From: Megalopta genalis | Taxonomy: Eukaryota > Arthropoda > Insecta > Hymenoptera > Halictidae | Assembly (NCBI RefSeq): GCF_051020955.1 | Contig: NW_027476496.1 | Span: forward strand, 124,001 to 188,000 | Direction of reading: 5' to 3' | DNA: 64,000 nt | Shown here: positions 25,349 to 38,321 of the stretch, one piece after another | Position numbering within the stretch: position 1 is the first letter of the stretch | How the letters are laid out: every line of letters begins with the position of its first letter | Translations under genes and position numbers: made by a program | Notes under the pieces: generated by a model | What the model saw: only the letters and a program-made list of their open reading frames with translations | Database searches by the model: none | Told to the model about the DNA's origin: nothing

Positions 25349-25469
25349 TTTGTTTCGCCTGCATTTGAAGCTATATCACTTATATTCACAAGTACGTGAA
25401 GCTAAATCTTTCGTTTCGCATGGATTTGAAGCTAAGCCATCAACTTCGCGTTGACTTGATGCTAAATCA
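25349..25469 (+). repeat. M1 marker block, copy 7
   Basis: Has AAGTACGTGAAG in C' and is preceded by CTAACTGG in place of CTAACTCG. Confidence 0.92.
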
Positions 25470-27298
25470 TGTTTTTCGTTTGGACTTGAAACTAACTCGT
25501 TTGTTTCGCATGCTGTTGGAACTAAATCATGTATATCACAAGTATTTGAAGCTATATCATTTGTTTCGCATTTATTCGAAGATAAGCCTTCTACTTCGCA
25601 TTGATTTTAATCTAAATCATGTGTTTCGCATGGATTTGAAGCTAACTCGTTTGTTTCGCATGCAGTTGAAGCTGAATCATGTATATCACAAGTATTTGAA
25701 GCTAAACCATTTGTTTCTCATGGATTCGAAGGTAATCCATCTATTTCGCATTGATTTGAAGCTAAATTATGTGTTTAGCATGAATTTGAATCTAACTCGT
25801 TTGTTTCGCATGCTGTTGAAACTAAATCATTTATATCACAAGTATTTGAAGCTAATCCATTTGCTTCGCATGGATTCGAAGATAAGCCTTGCACTTCGCA
25901 TTGATTTGAAGCTAACTCATGTGTTTCGCATGGATTTGAAGTTAACTAGTTTTTTCGCATGCAGTTGAAGCTAAATCATGTATATCACAAATATTTGCAG
26001 CTAAACCATTTGTTTCGCATGGATTCGAAGATAACCCTTCTACTTCGCATTGATTTGAAGCTAAATCATGTGTTTCGCATGGATTTGAAGCTAACTCGTT
26101 TGTTTCGCATGCTGTTGAAGCTAAATCATGTATATCACAAGTATTTGAAGATAATCCATTTGTTTCGCATGGATTCGAAGATAAGCCTTCTACTTCGCAT
26201 TGATTTGAAGCTAAATCATTTGTTTCGCATGGATTTGATTCTAACTCGTTTGTTTCGCATGCTGTTGGAACTAAATCATGTATATCACAAGTATTTGAAG
26301 CTATATCATTTGTTTCGCATTTATTCGAAGATAAGCCTTCTACTTCGCATTGATTTTAATCTAAATCATGTGTTTCGCATGGATTTGAAGCTAACTCGTT
26401 TGTTTCGCATGCTGTTGAAGCTAAATCATGTATATCACAAGTATTTGAAGCTAAACCATTTGTATCGCAAGGAATCGAAGATATGCCTCCTACTTCGCAT
26501 TGATTTGAAGCTAAATCATGTGTTTCGCATGGATTTGAAGCTAACTCGTTTGTTTCGCATGCTGTTGAAGCTAAATCATGTATATCACAAGTATTTGAAG
26601 TTAAACCATTTGTTTCTCATGGATTCGAAGATAATCCATCTATTTCGCATTGATTTGAAGCTAAATCATGTGTTTAGCATGAATTTGAATCTAACTCGTT
26701 TGTTTCGCATGCTGTTGAAACTAAATCATTTATATCACAAGTATTTGAAGCTAAACCATTTGCTTCGCATGGATTCGAAGATAAGCCTTGCACTTCGCAT
26801 TGATTTGAAGCTAACTCATGTGTTTCGCACGGATTTGAAGTTAACTCGTTTGTTTCGCATGCAGTTGAAGCTAAATCATGTATATCACAAATATTTGCAG
26901 CTAAACCATTTGTTTCGCATGGATTCGAAGATAACCCTTCTAGTTCGCATTGATTTGAAGCTAAATCATGTGTTTCGCATGGATTTGAAGCTAACTCGTT
27001 TGTTTCGCATGCTGTTGAAGCTAAATCATGTATATCACAAGTATTTGAAGTTCAACCATTTGTTTCTCATGGATTCGAAGATAATCCATCTATTTCGCAT
27101 TGATTTGAAGCTAAATAATGTGTTTTGCATGGATTTGAATCTAACTCGTTTGTTTCGCATGCTGTTGAAAATAAATCATGTATATCACAAGTATTTGAAG
27201 CTATATCATTTGTTTCGCATGGATTCGAAGATTAGCCTTCTACTTCGCATTGATTAGATGCTAAGTCATGTGTTTCGCATGGGTTTGAAGCTAACTCG
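25470..27298 (+). repeat. Pentamer block between M1 copies 7 and 8
   Basis: About 12 pentamers. A 29-bp B monomer near 25928 (CTAGTTTTTTCGC) shifts the frame. The unit order strongly resembles 14490-15900. Confidence 0.88.
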
Positions 27299-27419
27299 TT
27301 TGTTTCGCCTGCATTTGAAGCTATATCACTTATATTCACAAGTATGTGAAGCTAAATCTTTCGTTTCGCATGGATTTGAAGCTAAGCCATCAACTTCGCG
27401 TTGACTTGATGCTAAATCA
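27299..27419 (+). repeat. M1 marker block, copy 8
   Basis: AAATCTTTCG lineage, with GCCATCAAC in E'. It lies 601 bp (4 x 150 + 1) before copy 9. Confidence 0.92.
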
Positions 27420-27899
27420 TGTTTTTCGTTTGGACTTGAAACTAGCTCGTTTGTTTCGTATGCAGTTGAAGCTGAATCATGTATATCACAAGTATTTGAA
27501 GCTAAACCATTTGATTCCCATGGATTTGAAGCTAAGCTTTCTACTTAGCATTGATTTGAAGATAAATCATGTGTTTCGCTTGGATTTGAAGATAACTCGT
27601 TTGCTTCGCATGCTGTTGAAGCTAAATCATGTATATCACAAGTATTTGAAGTTATACCATTTGTTTCTCATGGATTCGAAGATAATCCATCTATTTCGCA
27701 TTGATTTGAAGCTAAATCATGTGTTTAGCATGAATTTGAATCTAACTCGTTTGTTTCGCATGCTGTTGAAACTAAATCATGTATATCACAAGTATTTGAA
27801 GCTATATCATGTGTTTCGCATGGATTCGAAGATTAGCCTTCTACTTCGCATTGATTAGATGCTAAGTCATGTGTTTCGCATGGGTTTGAAGCTAACTCG
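27420..27899 (+). repeat. Short pentamer block between M1 copies 8 and 9
   Basis: 480 bp of plain pentamers; the E monomer CTACTTAGCATTG variant is present once. Confidence 0.88.
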
Positions 27900-28020
27900 T
27901 TTGTTTCGCCTGCATTTGAAGCTATATCACTTATATTCACAAGTATGTGAAGCTAAATCTTTCGTTTCGCATGGATTTGAAGCTAAGCCATCAACTTCGC
28001 GTTGACTTGATGCTAAATCA
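27900..28020 (+). repeat. M1 marker block, copy 9
   Basis: Last member of the AAATCTTTCG lineage in the window. Confidence 0.92.
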
Positions 28021-29250
28021 TGTTTTTCGTTTGGACTTGAAGCTAACTCGTTTGTTTCGCATGCTCTTTGAACTAAATCATGTTTATCACAAGTATTTGA
28101 AGCTATATCATTTGTTTCGCATTTATTCGAAGATAAGCCTTCTACTTCGCATTGATTTTAATCTAAATCATGTGTTTCGCATGGATTTGAAGCTAACTCG
28201 TTTGTTTCGCATGCAGTTGAAGCTGAATCATGTATATCACAAGTAATTGAAGCTAAACTATTCGTTTCGCATGGATTCGAAGATAACCCTTCTTCTTCGC
28301 ATTGATTTGAAGCTAGATCATGTGTTTTGCATGGATTTGAATCTAACTCGTTTGCTTCGCATGCTGTTGAAGCTAAATCAAGTGTATCACTAGTATTTGA
28401 AGCTAAACCATTTGTTTCGCGTGGATTCGAAGATCAACCTTCTACTTCGCATTGATTAGATGCTAAATCATGTGTTTCGCATGGATTTGAAGCTAACTCG
28501 TTTGTTTCGCATGCGGTTGAAGCTAAATCATGTATATCACAAGTATTTAAAGCTATATCATATGTTTCGCATGGATTCGAAGATAACCCTTCTAATTCGC
28601 ATTGATTTGAAGCTAAATCATGTGTTTCGCATGGATTCGAAGCTAACTCGTTTGTTTCGCATGCTGTTGAAACTAAATCATGTATATCACAAGTATTTGA
28701 AGCTATATCATTTGTTTCGCATGGATTCGAAGATTAGCCTTCTACTTCGCATTGATTTGAAGCTAGATCATGTGTTTTGCATGGATTTGAATCTAACTCG
28801 TTTGCTTCGCATGCTGTTGAAGCTAAATCAAGTGTATCACTAGTATTTGAAGCTAAACCATTTGTTTCGCGTGGATTCGAAGATCAACCTTCTACTTCGC
28901 ATTGATTAGATGCTAAATCATGTGTTTCGCATGGATTTGAAGCTAACTCGTTTGTTTCGCATGCGGTTGAAGCTAAATCATGTATATCACAAGTATTTGA
29001 AGCTATATCATATGTTTCGCATGGATTCGAAGATAACCCTTCTAATTCGCATTGATTTGAAGCTAAATCATGTGTTTCGCATGGATTCGAAGCTAACTCG
29101 TTTGTTTCGCATGCTGTTGAAACTAAATCATGTATATCACAAGTATTTGAAGCTATATCATTTGTTTCGCATGGATTCGAAGATTAGCCTTCTACTTCGC
29201 ATTGATTAGATGCTAAATGATGTGTTTCGCATGGGTTTGAAGCTAACTCG
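28021..29250 (+). repeat. Pentamer block with 450-bp tandem duplication
   Basis: About 28295-28740 and 28745-29190 match at offset 450 (three pentamers), including the rare pieces ATCACTAGTATTTG and TTCGCGTGGATTCG. One difference seen: GTATTTAAAGC near 28551 versus GTATTTGAAGC near 29001. Confidence 0.9.
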
Positions 29251-29371
29251 TTTGTTTCGCCTGCATTTGAAGCTATATCACTTATATTCACAAGTATGTG
29301 AAGCTAAATCATTCGTTTCGCATTGATTTGAAGCTAAGCCATCAACTTCGCGTTGACTTGTTGCTAAATCA
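29251..29371 (+). repeat. M1 marker block, copy 10
   Basis: Has TTCGCATTGATTTG in D' and GACTTGTTGC in E', shared only with copy 11, 301 bp away. Confidence 0.92.
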
Positions 29372-29551
29372 TGTGTTTCGCATGGATTTGAAGCTAACTC
29401 GTTTGATTCGCATGCTGTTGAAGCTGAATCAGGTATATCACAAGTATTTGTAGCTATATCATTTGTTTCGCATGGATTCGAAGATTAGCCATCTACTTCG
29501 CATTGATTAGATGCTAAATCATGTGTTTCGCATGGATTTGAAGCTAACTCG

Positions 29552-29672
29552 TTTGTTTCGCCTGCATTTGAAGCTATATCACTTATATTCACAAGTATGT
29601 GAAGCTAAATCATTCGTTTCGCATTGATTTGAAGCTAAGCCATCAACTTCGCGTTGACTTGTTGCTAAATCA
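29552..29672 (+). repeat. M1 marker block, copy 11
   Basis: Near copy of copy 10; the pair bounds two tandem pentamers. This is the tightest M1 spacing in the window. Confidence 0.92.
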
Positions 29673-30812
29673 TGTGTTTCGCATGGATTTGAAGCTAACT
29701 CGTTTGTTTCGCATGCTGTTGAAGCTGAATCATGTATATCACAAGTATTTGTAGCTATATCATATGTCTCGCATGGATTCGAAGATAACCCATCTAATTC
29801 GCATTGATTTGAAGCTAAATCATGTGTTTCGCATGGATTTGAAGCTAACTCGTTTGTTTCGAATGCAGTTGAAGCTGAATCATGGATATCACAAGTATTT
29901 GAAGCTAATCTATTCGTTTCGCATGGATTCGAAGATAACCCTTCTTCTTCGCATTGATTTGAAGCTAAATCATGTGTTTCGCATGTATTTGAAGCTAAGC
30001 CGTCAACTTCGCGTTGACTTGATGATAAATCATGTTATTCGCTTGGACTTGAAGCTAGCTCGTTTGTTTCGCATGCTGTTGAAGCTAAATCATGTATATC
30101 ACAAGTATTTGAAGCTAAACCATTTGCTTCGCATGGATTCGAAGGTCAGCCTTCTACTTCGCATTGATTTGCTGCTAAGTCATTTGTTTCGCATGGATTT
30201 GAAGCTAACTCGTTTGTTTCGCATGCTGTTGAAGCTAAATCATGTATATCACAATTATTTAAAGCTAAACCATTTGTATCGCATGGAATCGAAGATAAGC
30301 CACCTACTTCGCATTGATTTGTAGCTAAATAACGTGTTTCGCATGGATTTGAAGCTAACTCGTTTATTTCGCATGCTGTTGAAGCTATGTCATGTATATC
30401 ACAAGTATTTGAAGCTAAACCATTTGTTTCGCATGGATTCGAAGCTAAGCCTTCCACTTCGCATTCATTTGAAGCTAAATCATGTGTTCCGCATGGATTT
30501 GAATCTAACTCGTTTGTTTCGCATGCAGTTGAAGCTGAATCATGTATATCATAAGTATTTGCCGCTAAACCATTTGTTTCGCATGGATTCGAAGGTAACC
30601 CTTCTACTTCGCATTGATTTGAAGCTACATCATGTGTTTCGCATGGACTTGAATCTAACTCGTTTGTTTCGTATGCTGTTGAAACGAAATCATGTATATC
30701 ACAAGTATTTGAAGCTAAACCATTTGCTTCGCATGGATTCGAAGATCATCCTTCTACTTCGCATTGATTAGATGCTAAATCATGTGTATCGCATGGGTTT
30801 GAAGCTAACTCG

Positions 30813-30933
30813 TTTGTTTCGCCTGCATTTCAAGCCATATCACTTATATTTTGAAATATGTGAAGCTAAATCATTCGTTTTGCATGGATTTGAAGCTAAG
30901 CCATCAACTTCGCGTTGACTTGATGCTAATTCA
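30813..30933 (+). repeat. M1 marker block, copy 12
   Basis: Has TTTCAAGCCATATC in B' and TTTTGAAATATG in C'; first copy with the GCCATATC form. Confidence 0.92.
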
Positions 30934-32013
30934 TGTGTTTCGCATGGATTTGAAGCTAACTCGTTTGTTTCCTAGGCAGTTGAAGCTAAATCATGTATAT
31001 CAAAAGTATTTGAAGCTAAACTATTCGTTTCGCATGGATTCGAAGATAAGCCTTCCACTTCGCATTGATTTGAAGCAAAATCATGTGTTCCGCATGGATT
31101 TGAAGCTAACTCGTTTGTTTCGCATGCAGTTGAAGCTGAATCATGTATATCACAAGTATTTGAAGCTAAACCATTTGCTTCGCATGGATTCGAAGGTCAG
31201 CCTTCTACTTCGCATTGATTTGCTGCTAAGTCGTTTGTTTCGCATGGATTTGAAGCTAACTCGTTTGTTTCGAATGCTGTTGAAGCTAAATCATGTATAT
31301 CACAATTATTTGAAGCTAAACCATTTGTATCGCATGGAATCGAAGATAAGCCACCTACTTCGCATTGATTTGTAGCTAAATAATGTGTTTCGCATGGATT
31401 TGAAGCTAACTCGTTTATTTCGCATGCTGTTGAAGCTATGTCATGTATATCACAAGTATTTGAAGCTAAACCATTTGTTTCGCATGGATTCGAAGCTAAG
31501 CCTTCCACTTCGCATTCATTTGAAGCTAAATCATGTGTTCCGCATGGATTTGAAGCTAACTTGTTTATTTCGCATGCTGTTAAAGCTAAATCATGTATAT
31601 CACAAGTATTTGAAGCTAAACCATTTGTTTCGCATGGATTCGAAGATTAGCCTTCCACATCGCATTGATTTGAAGCTAAATCATGTGTTTCGCATGGATT
31701 TGAAGTTAACTCGTTTGTCTCGCATGCTGTTGAAGCTAAATCATGTATATCACAAGTATATGAAGCTAATCCATTTGTTTCGCATGGATTCGAAGATAAG
31801 CCTCCTAGCTCGCATTGATTTGAAGCTAAATCATGTGTTTCGCATGGATTTGAATCTAACTCGTTTGTTTCGCATGCTGTTGAAACTAAATCATGTATAT
31901 CACAAGTATTTGAAGCAAAACCATTTGCTTCGCATGGATTCGAAGATCAGCCTTCTACTTCGCATTGATTAGATGCTAAATCATGTGTTTCGCATGGGTT
32001 TGAAGCTAACTCG

Positions 32014-32134
32014 TTTGTTTCGCCTGCGTTTGAAGCCATATCACTTATATTATCAAGTATGTGAAGCTAAATCATTCGTTTTGCATGGATTTGAAGCTAA
32101 GCCATCAACTTCGCGTTGACTTGATGCTAATTCA
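32014..32134 (+). repeat. M1 marker block, copy 13
   Basis: Has GCCTGCGTTTG in B' and TTATCAAGTATG in C'. Confidence 0.92.
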
Positions 32135-32625
32135 TGTGTTTCGCATGGATTTGAAGCTAACTCGTTTGTTTCGCAGGCAGTTGAATCTGAATCATGTATA
32201 TCAAAAGTATTGGAAGCTGAACTATTCGTTTCGCATGGATTCGAAGATAAGCCTTCCACTTCGCATTGATTTGAAGCTAAATCATGTGTTCCGCATGGAT
32301 TTGAAGCTGACTCGTTTGTTTCGCATGCAGGTGAAGCTGAATCATGTATTTCACAAGTATTTGCGGCTAAACCATTTGTTCCGCATGGATTCGAAGATAA
32401 GCCTTCTACTTCGCATTCATTTGAAGCTAAATCATGTGTTCCGCATGGATTTGAATCTAACTCGTTTGTTTCGCATGCAGTTGAAGCTGAATCATGTATA
32501 TCACAAGTGTTTGCGGCTAAACCATTTGTTTCGCATGGATTCGAAGGTAACCCTTCTACTTCGCATTGATTTGAAGCTACATCATGTGTTTCGCATGGAT
32601 TTGAATCTAACTCGTTGTTTCGCAT
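32053..32625 (-). other. Open frame of Cys-Glu decapeptides (190 codons), probably not a gene
   Basis: Minus-strand frame with Cys every ten residues and L-[AS]-S-[NT] four to seven residues later. Nearly the same interval is also open on the plus strand (32061-32633), which is expected because the consensus has two stop-free frames. It is bounded by a one-base deletion near 32615. No unique sequence is present. Confidence 0.75.
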
Positions 32626-32763
32626 GCTGTTGAAACGAAATCATGTATATCACAAGTATTTGAAGCTAAACCATTTGCTTCGCATGGATTCGAAGATCAT
32701 CCTTCTACTTCGCATTGATTAGATGCTAAATCACGTGTATCGCATGGGTTTGAAGCTAACTCG

Positions 32764-32884
32764 TTTGTTTCGCCTGCATTTGAAGCCATATCACTTATAT
32801 TTTCAAATATGTGTAGCTAAATCATTCGTTTTGCATGAATTTGAAGCTAAGCCATCAACTTCGCGTTGACTTGATGCTAATTCA
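32764..32884 (+). repeat. M1 marker block, copy 14
   Basis: Has TTTCAAATATGTGTAGC in C' and TTTTGCATGAATTTG in D'. Confidence 0.92.
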
Positions 32885-33665
32885 TGTGTTTCGCATGGAT
32901 TTGAAGCTAACTCGTTTGTTTCCTAGGCAGTTGAAGCTGAATCATGTATATCAAAAGTATTTGCGGCTAAACCATTTGTTTCGCATGGATTCGTAGGTAA
33001 CCCTTCTACTTCGCATTGATTTTAATCTAAATCATGTGCTTCGCATGGATTTGAAGCTAACTCGTTTGTTTCGCATGCTGTTGAAGCTAAATCATGAATA
33101 TCACAAGTATTTGAAGCTATATCATATGTTTCGCATGGATTCGAAGATAACCCATCTAATTCGCATTGATTTGAAGCTAAATCATGTGTTTCGCATTGAT
33201 TTGAAGCTAACTCGTTTGTTTCGCATGCTGTTGAAGCTAAGTCAAGTATATCACAAGTATTTGCGGCTAAACCATTTGTTTCGCATGGATTCGAAGGTAA
33301 CCCTTCTACTTCGCATTGATTTGAAGCTAAATCATGTGTTTCGCATGGGTTTGAAGCTAACTCGTTTGTTTCGCATGCTGTTGAAGCTAAATCAAGTGTA
33401 TCACAAGTATTTGAAGCTAAACAATTTACTTCGCATGGATTCGAAGATCAGCCTTCCACATCGCATTGATTTGAAGCTAAATCATGTGTTTCGCATGGAT
33501 TTGAAGTTAACTCGTTTGTCTCGCATGCAGTTGAAGCTAAATCAAGTGTATCACAAGTATTTGAAGCTAAATCATTTGCTTCGCATGGATTGCGAAGATC
33601 AGCATTCTACTTCTCATTGATTAGATGCTAAATCATGTGTTTCGCATTGATTTGAAGCTAACTCG

Positions 33666-33786
33666 TTTGTTTCGCCTGCATTTGAAGCTATATCATCTAT
33701 ATTCTCAAGTATGTGAAGCTAAATCATTCGTTTCGCATGGATTTGAAGCTAAGCCGTCAACTTCGCATTGACTTGATCATAAATCA
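33666..33786 (+). repeat. M1 marker block, copy 15
   Basis: Has TATCATCTATATTCTC in C', and GCCGTCAACTTCGCATTG with ACTTGATCAT in E'. The GATCAT form recurs in copies 22 and 27. Confidence 0.92.
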
Positions 33787-34266
33787 TGTTTTTCGCTTGG
33801 ACTTGAAGTTAACTCGTTTGTTTCCAATGCTGTTGAAGCTAAATCATGCATATCACAAGTATTTGAAGCTAAACCATTTGGTTCGCATTTATTCGAAGCT
33901 AAGCCATCTACTTCGCATTGATTTGAGGCTAAATCGTGTGTTTCGCATGGATTTGAAGCTAGCTCGTTTGTTTCGCATGCTGTTGAAGCTAAATCATGTA
34001 TATCACAAGTATATGAAGCTAATCCATTTGTTTCGCATGGATTCGTAGATAAACCTTCTACTTCGCATTGATTTGAAGCTAAATCATGTGTTTCGCATGG
34101 ATTTGAATCTAACTCGTTTGTTTCGCATGCTGTTGAAACTAAATCATGTATATCACAAGTAATTGAAGCTAAACTATTCGTTTCGCATGGATTCGAAGAT
34201 AACACTTCTTCTTCGCATTGATTTGAAGCTAAATCATGTGTTTCGCATGGGTTTGAAGCTAACTCG

Positions 34267-34387
34267 TTTGTTTCGCCTGCATTTGAAGCCATATCACTTA
34301 TATTTTCAAGTATGTGAAGCTAAATCATTCGTTTTGCATGGATTTGAAGCTAAGCCATCAACTTCGCGTTGACGTGATGCTAATTCA
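34267..34387 (+). repeat. M1 marker block, copy 16
   Basis: Has GTTGACGTGATGC in E', shared with copies 18, 20, 25 and 33. Identical context to copy 18 at offset 1501. Confidence 0.92.
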
Positions 34388-34717
34388 TGTGTTTCGCATG
34401 GATTTGAAGCTAACTCGATTGTTTAGCATGCAGTTGAAGCTGAATCATGTATATCATAAGTATTTGAAGCTAAACCATTTGTTACGCATGGATTCGAAGA
34501 TCAACCTTCTACTTCGTATTGATTAGATGCTAAATCATGTGTTTCGCATGGATTTGAAGCTAACTCGTTTGTTTCGCATGCTGTTGAAGCTAAATCATGT
34601 ATATCACAAGTATTTGAAGCTAAACCATTTGTTTCGCATGGTTTCGAAGATAAGCCTTCCACTTCGCATTCATTTGAAGCTAAATCATGTGTTTCGCATG
34701 GGTATGAAGCTAACTCG

Positions 34718-34838
34718 TTTGTTTCGCCTGCATTTGAAGCTATATCACTTATATTCTCAAGTACGTGAAGCTAAATCATTCGTTTCGCATGGATTTGAAG
34801 CTAAGCCGTCAACTTCGCGTTGACTTGATGATAAATCA
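34718..34838 (+). repeat. M1 marker block, copy 17
   Basis: Preceded by GGGTATGAAG, with AAGTACGTG in C' and GCCGTCAAC in E'. It lies 451 bp (3 x 150 + 1) after copy 16. Confidence 0.92.
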
Positions 34839-35767
34839 TGTCTTTCGCTTGGACTTGAAGTTAACTCGTTTGTTTCGCATGCTGTTGAAGCTAAATCATG
34901 TATATCACAAGTATTTGAAGCTAAACCATTTGTTTCGCATGGATTCGAAGATTAGCCTTCCACATCGCATTGATTTGAAGCTAAATCATGTGTTTCGCAT
35001 GGATTTGAAGCTAACTCGTTTGTTTCTCATGCTGTTGAAGCTAAATCATGTATATCACAAGTATTTGAAGCTAAACCATTTGTTTCGCATGGATCCGAAG
35101 ATAAGCCTCCTACTTCGCATTGATTTGAAGCTAAATCATGTGTTCGCATGGATTTGAAGCTAACTCGTTTGCTTCGCATGCTGTTGAAGCTAAATCAAGT
35201 GTATCACAAGTATTTGAAGCTAAACCATTTGTTTCGCGTGGATTCGAAGATCAACCTTCTACTTCGTATTGATTAGATGCTAAATCATGTGTTTCGCATG
35301 GATTTGAAGCTAACTCGTTTGTTTCGCATGCTGTTGAAGCTAAATCATGTATATCACAAGTATTTGAAGCTATATCATATGTTTCGCATGGATTCGAAGA
35401 TAACCCTTCTAATTCGCATTGATTTGAAGCTAAATCATGTGTTTCGCATGGATTTGAAGCAAACTCGTTTATTTCGCATGCTGTTGAAGCTAAATCATGT
35501 ATATCACAAGTATATGAAGCTAATCCATTTGTTTCGCATGGATTCGTAGATAAACCTTCTACTTCGCATTGATTTGAAGCTAAATCATGTGTTTCGCATG
35601 GATTTGAATCTAACTCGTTTGTTTCGCATGCTGTTGAAACTAAATCATGTATATCACAAGTAATTGAAGCTAAACTATTCGTTTCGCATGGATTCGAAGA
35701 TAACACTTCTTCTTCGCATTGATTTGAAGCTAAATCATGTGTTTCGCATGGGTTTGAAGCTAACTCG

Positions 35768-35888
35768 TTTGTTTCGCCTGCATTTGAAGCCATATCACTT
35801 ATATTTTCAAGTATGTGAAGCTAAATCATTCGTTTTGCATGGATTTGAAGCTAAGCCATCAACTTCGCGTTGACGTGATGCTAATTCA
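35768..35888 (+). repeat. M1 marker block, copy 18
   Basis: GACGTGATGC form; duplicate of copy 16. Confidence 0.92.
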
Positions 35889-36368
35889 TGTGTTTCGCAT
35901 GGATTTGAAGCTAACTCGATTGTTTAGAATGCAGTTGAAGCTGAATCATGTATATCATAAGTATTTGAAGCTAAACCATTTGTTACGCATGGATTCGAAG
36001 ATCAACCTTCTACTTCGTATTGATTAGATGCTAAATCATGTGCTTCGCATGGATTTGAAGCTAACTCGTTTGTTTCGCATGCTGTTGAAGCTAAATCATG
36101 TATATCGCAAGTATTTGAAGCTATATCATATGTTTCGCATGGATTCGAAGATAACCCTTCTAATTCGCATTGATTTGAAGCTAAATCATGTGTTTCGCAT
36201 GGATGTGAAGCTAACTCGTTTGTTTCGCATGCTGTTGAAGCTATGTCATGTATATCACAAGTATTTGAAGCTAAACCATTTGTTTCGCATGGTTTCGAAG
36301 ATAAGCCTTCCACTTCGCATTCATTTGAAGCTAAATCATGTGTTTCGCATGGGTATGAAGCTAACTCG

Positions 36369-36489
36369 TTTGTTTCGCCTGCATTTGAAGCTATATCACT
36401 TATATTCTCAAGTATGTGAAGCTAAATCATTCGTTTCGCATGGATTTGAAGCTAAGCCGTCAACTTCGCGTTGACTTGATGATAAATCA
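36369..36489 (+). repeat. M1 marker block, copy 19
   Basis: Preceded by GGGTATGAAG; GCCGTCAAC form. It lies 601 bp after copy 18 and just left of the 6001-bp duplication. Confidence 0.92.
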
Positions 36490-37031
36490 TGTCTTTCGCT
36501 TGGACTTGAAGTTAACTCGTTTGTTTCGCATGCTGTTAAAGCTAAATCATGTATATCACAAGTATTTGAAGCTAAACCATTTGTTTCGCATGGATTCCAA
36601 GATAACCCTTCTAATTGGCATTGATTTGAGGCTAAATCATGTGTTTCGCATGGATTTGAAGCTAACTCGTTTGTTTCTCATGCTGTTGAAGCTAAATCAT
36701 GTATATCACAAGTATTTGAAGCTAAACCATTTGTTTCGCATGGATCCGAAGATAAGCCGTCAACTTCGCGTTGACTTGATGATAAATCATGTCTTTCGCT
36801 TGGACTTGAAGTTAACTCGTTTGTTTCGCATGCTGTTGAAGCTAAATCATGTATATCACAAGTATTTGAAGCTAAACCATTTGTTTCGCATGGATTCCAA
36901 GATAACCCTTCTAATTGGCATTGATTTGCGGCTAAATCATGTGTTTCGCATGGATTTGAAGCTAACTCGTTTGTTTCTCATGCTGTTGAAGCTAAATCAT
37001 GTATATCACAAGTATTTGAAGCTATATCATA
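36452..37031 (+). repeat. 300-bp tandem duplication at the left edge of the 6-kb repeat
   Basis: About 36452-36731 matches 36752-37031 at offset 300 (two pentamers), including GCCGTCAACTTCGCG, GTCTTTCGCTTGG and CTAATTGGCATTG. Differences: GTTAAAGC versus GTTGAAGC near 36537, and TTTGAGGC versus TTTGCGGC near 36630/36930. The left end of the 6001-bp alignment falls inside the first copy. Confidence 0.88.
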
Positions 37032-37419
37032 TGTTTCGCATGGATTCGAAGATAACCCTTCTAATTCGCATTGATTTGAAGCTAAATCATGTGTTTCGCA
37101 TGGATTTGAAGCTAACTCGTTTATTTCGCATGCTGTTGAAGCTAAATCATGTATATCACAAGTATATGAAGCTAATCCATTTGTTTCGCATGGATTCGTA
37201 GATAAACCTTCTACTTCGCATTGATTTGAAGCTAAATCATGTGTTTCGCATGGATTTGAATCTAACTCGTTTGTTTCGCATGCTGTTGAAACTAAATCAT
37301 GTATATCACAAGTAATTGAAGCTAAACTATTCGTTTCGCATGGATTCGAAGATAACACTTCTTCTTCGCATTGATTTGAAGCTAAATCATGTGTTTCGCA
37401 TGGGTTTGAAGCTACCTCG

Positions 37420-37541
37420 TTTGTTTCGCCTGCATTTGAAGCCATATCACTTATATTTTCAAGTATGTGAAGCTAAATCATTCGTTTTGCATGGATTTGA
37501 AGCTAATACATTTAACTTCGCGTTGACGTGATGCTAATTCA
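37420..37541 (+). repeat. M1 marker block, copy 20
   Basis: Has AATACATTTAACTTCG at the D'/E' join, giving one extra base (122 bp), and GACGTGATGC. Only its +6001 twin shares this. Confidence 0.92.
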
Positions 37542-37895
37542 TGTGTTTCGCATGGATTTGAAGCTAACTCGATTGTTTAGCATGCAGTTGAAGCTGAATC
37601 ATGTATATCATAAGTATTTAAAGCTAAACCATTTGTTTCGCATGGATTCGAAGATAAGCCTTCTACTTCGCATTGATTTTAATCTAAATCATGTGTTTCG
37701 CATGGATTTGAAGCTAACTCGTTTGTTTCGCATGCTGTTGAAGCTAAATCATGTATATCACAAGTATTTGAAGCTATATCATATGTTTCGCATGGATTCG
37801 AAGATAACCCTTCTAATTCGCATTGATTTGAAGCTAAATCATGTGTTTCGCATGGATGTGAAGCTAACTCGTTTGTTTCGCATGCTGTTGAAGCT

Positions 37896-38276
37896 ATGTC
37901 ATGTATATCACAAGTATTTGAAGCTAAACCATTTGTTTCGCATGGTTTCGAAGATAAGCCTTCCACTTCGCATTCATTTGAAGCTAAATCATGTGTTCCG
38001 CATGGATTTGAAGCTTACGCGTTTGTTTCGCATGCAGTTGAAGCTGAATCATGTATGTCACAAGTATTTGCGGCTAAACCATTTGTTTCGCATGGATTCG
38101 AAGGTAACCCTTCTACTTCGCATTCATTTGAAGCTAAATCATGTGTTTCGCATGGATTTGAATCTAACTCGTTTGTTTCGCATGCTGTTGAAACTAAATC
38201 ATGTATATCACAAGTATTTGAAGCTAAACCATTTGCTTCGCATGGATTCGAAGATCAGCCTTCTACATCGCATTGA
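37896..38276 (+). other. Open frame in the FEAK frame (126 codons), probably not a gene
   Basis: The plus frame in which monomers encode variants of FEAKSFVSHG. In most pentamers it is closed by TGA in CATTGATTTG of monomer E. Here two E monomers have CATTCATTTG (near 37973 and 38123), which opens the frame. It shares third codon positions with the minus-strand Cys-Glu frame. TAG and TAA stops in this frame elsewhere (ACTTAGCAT, ATTTTAATC, GATTAGCC) argue against recoding. An identical frame lies at 43897-44277. Confidence 0.75.
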
Positions 38277-38321
38277 TTAGATGCTAAATCATGTGTTTCG
38301 CATGGGTTTGAAGCTAACTCG

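Larger units (their letters stand above)
29673..36537 (+). repeat. Domain II: M1-dense pentamer region
   Basis: About 45 pentamers interrupted by eight M1 copies (12-19). New variants appear here: GCGGCTAAACC in C, TTCCGCATGG in A, CCTCCTAC at the D/E join, and CATTCATTTG in E. The segment 30146-30457 recurs at 31197-31508 (offset 1051), and about 33.98-34.6 kb recurs at 35.48-36.1 kb (offset 1501). Indels near 32615 (minus one) and 33588 (plus one, GATTGCGAAG) shift the frame. No gene is supported. Confidence 0.9.
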
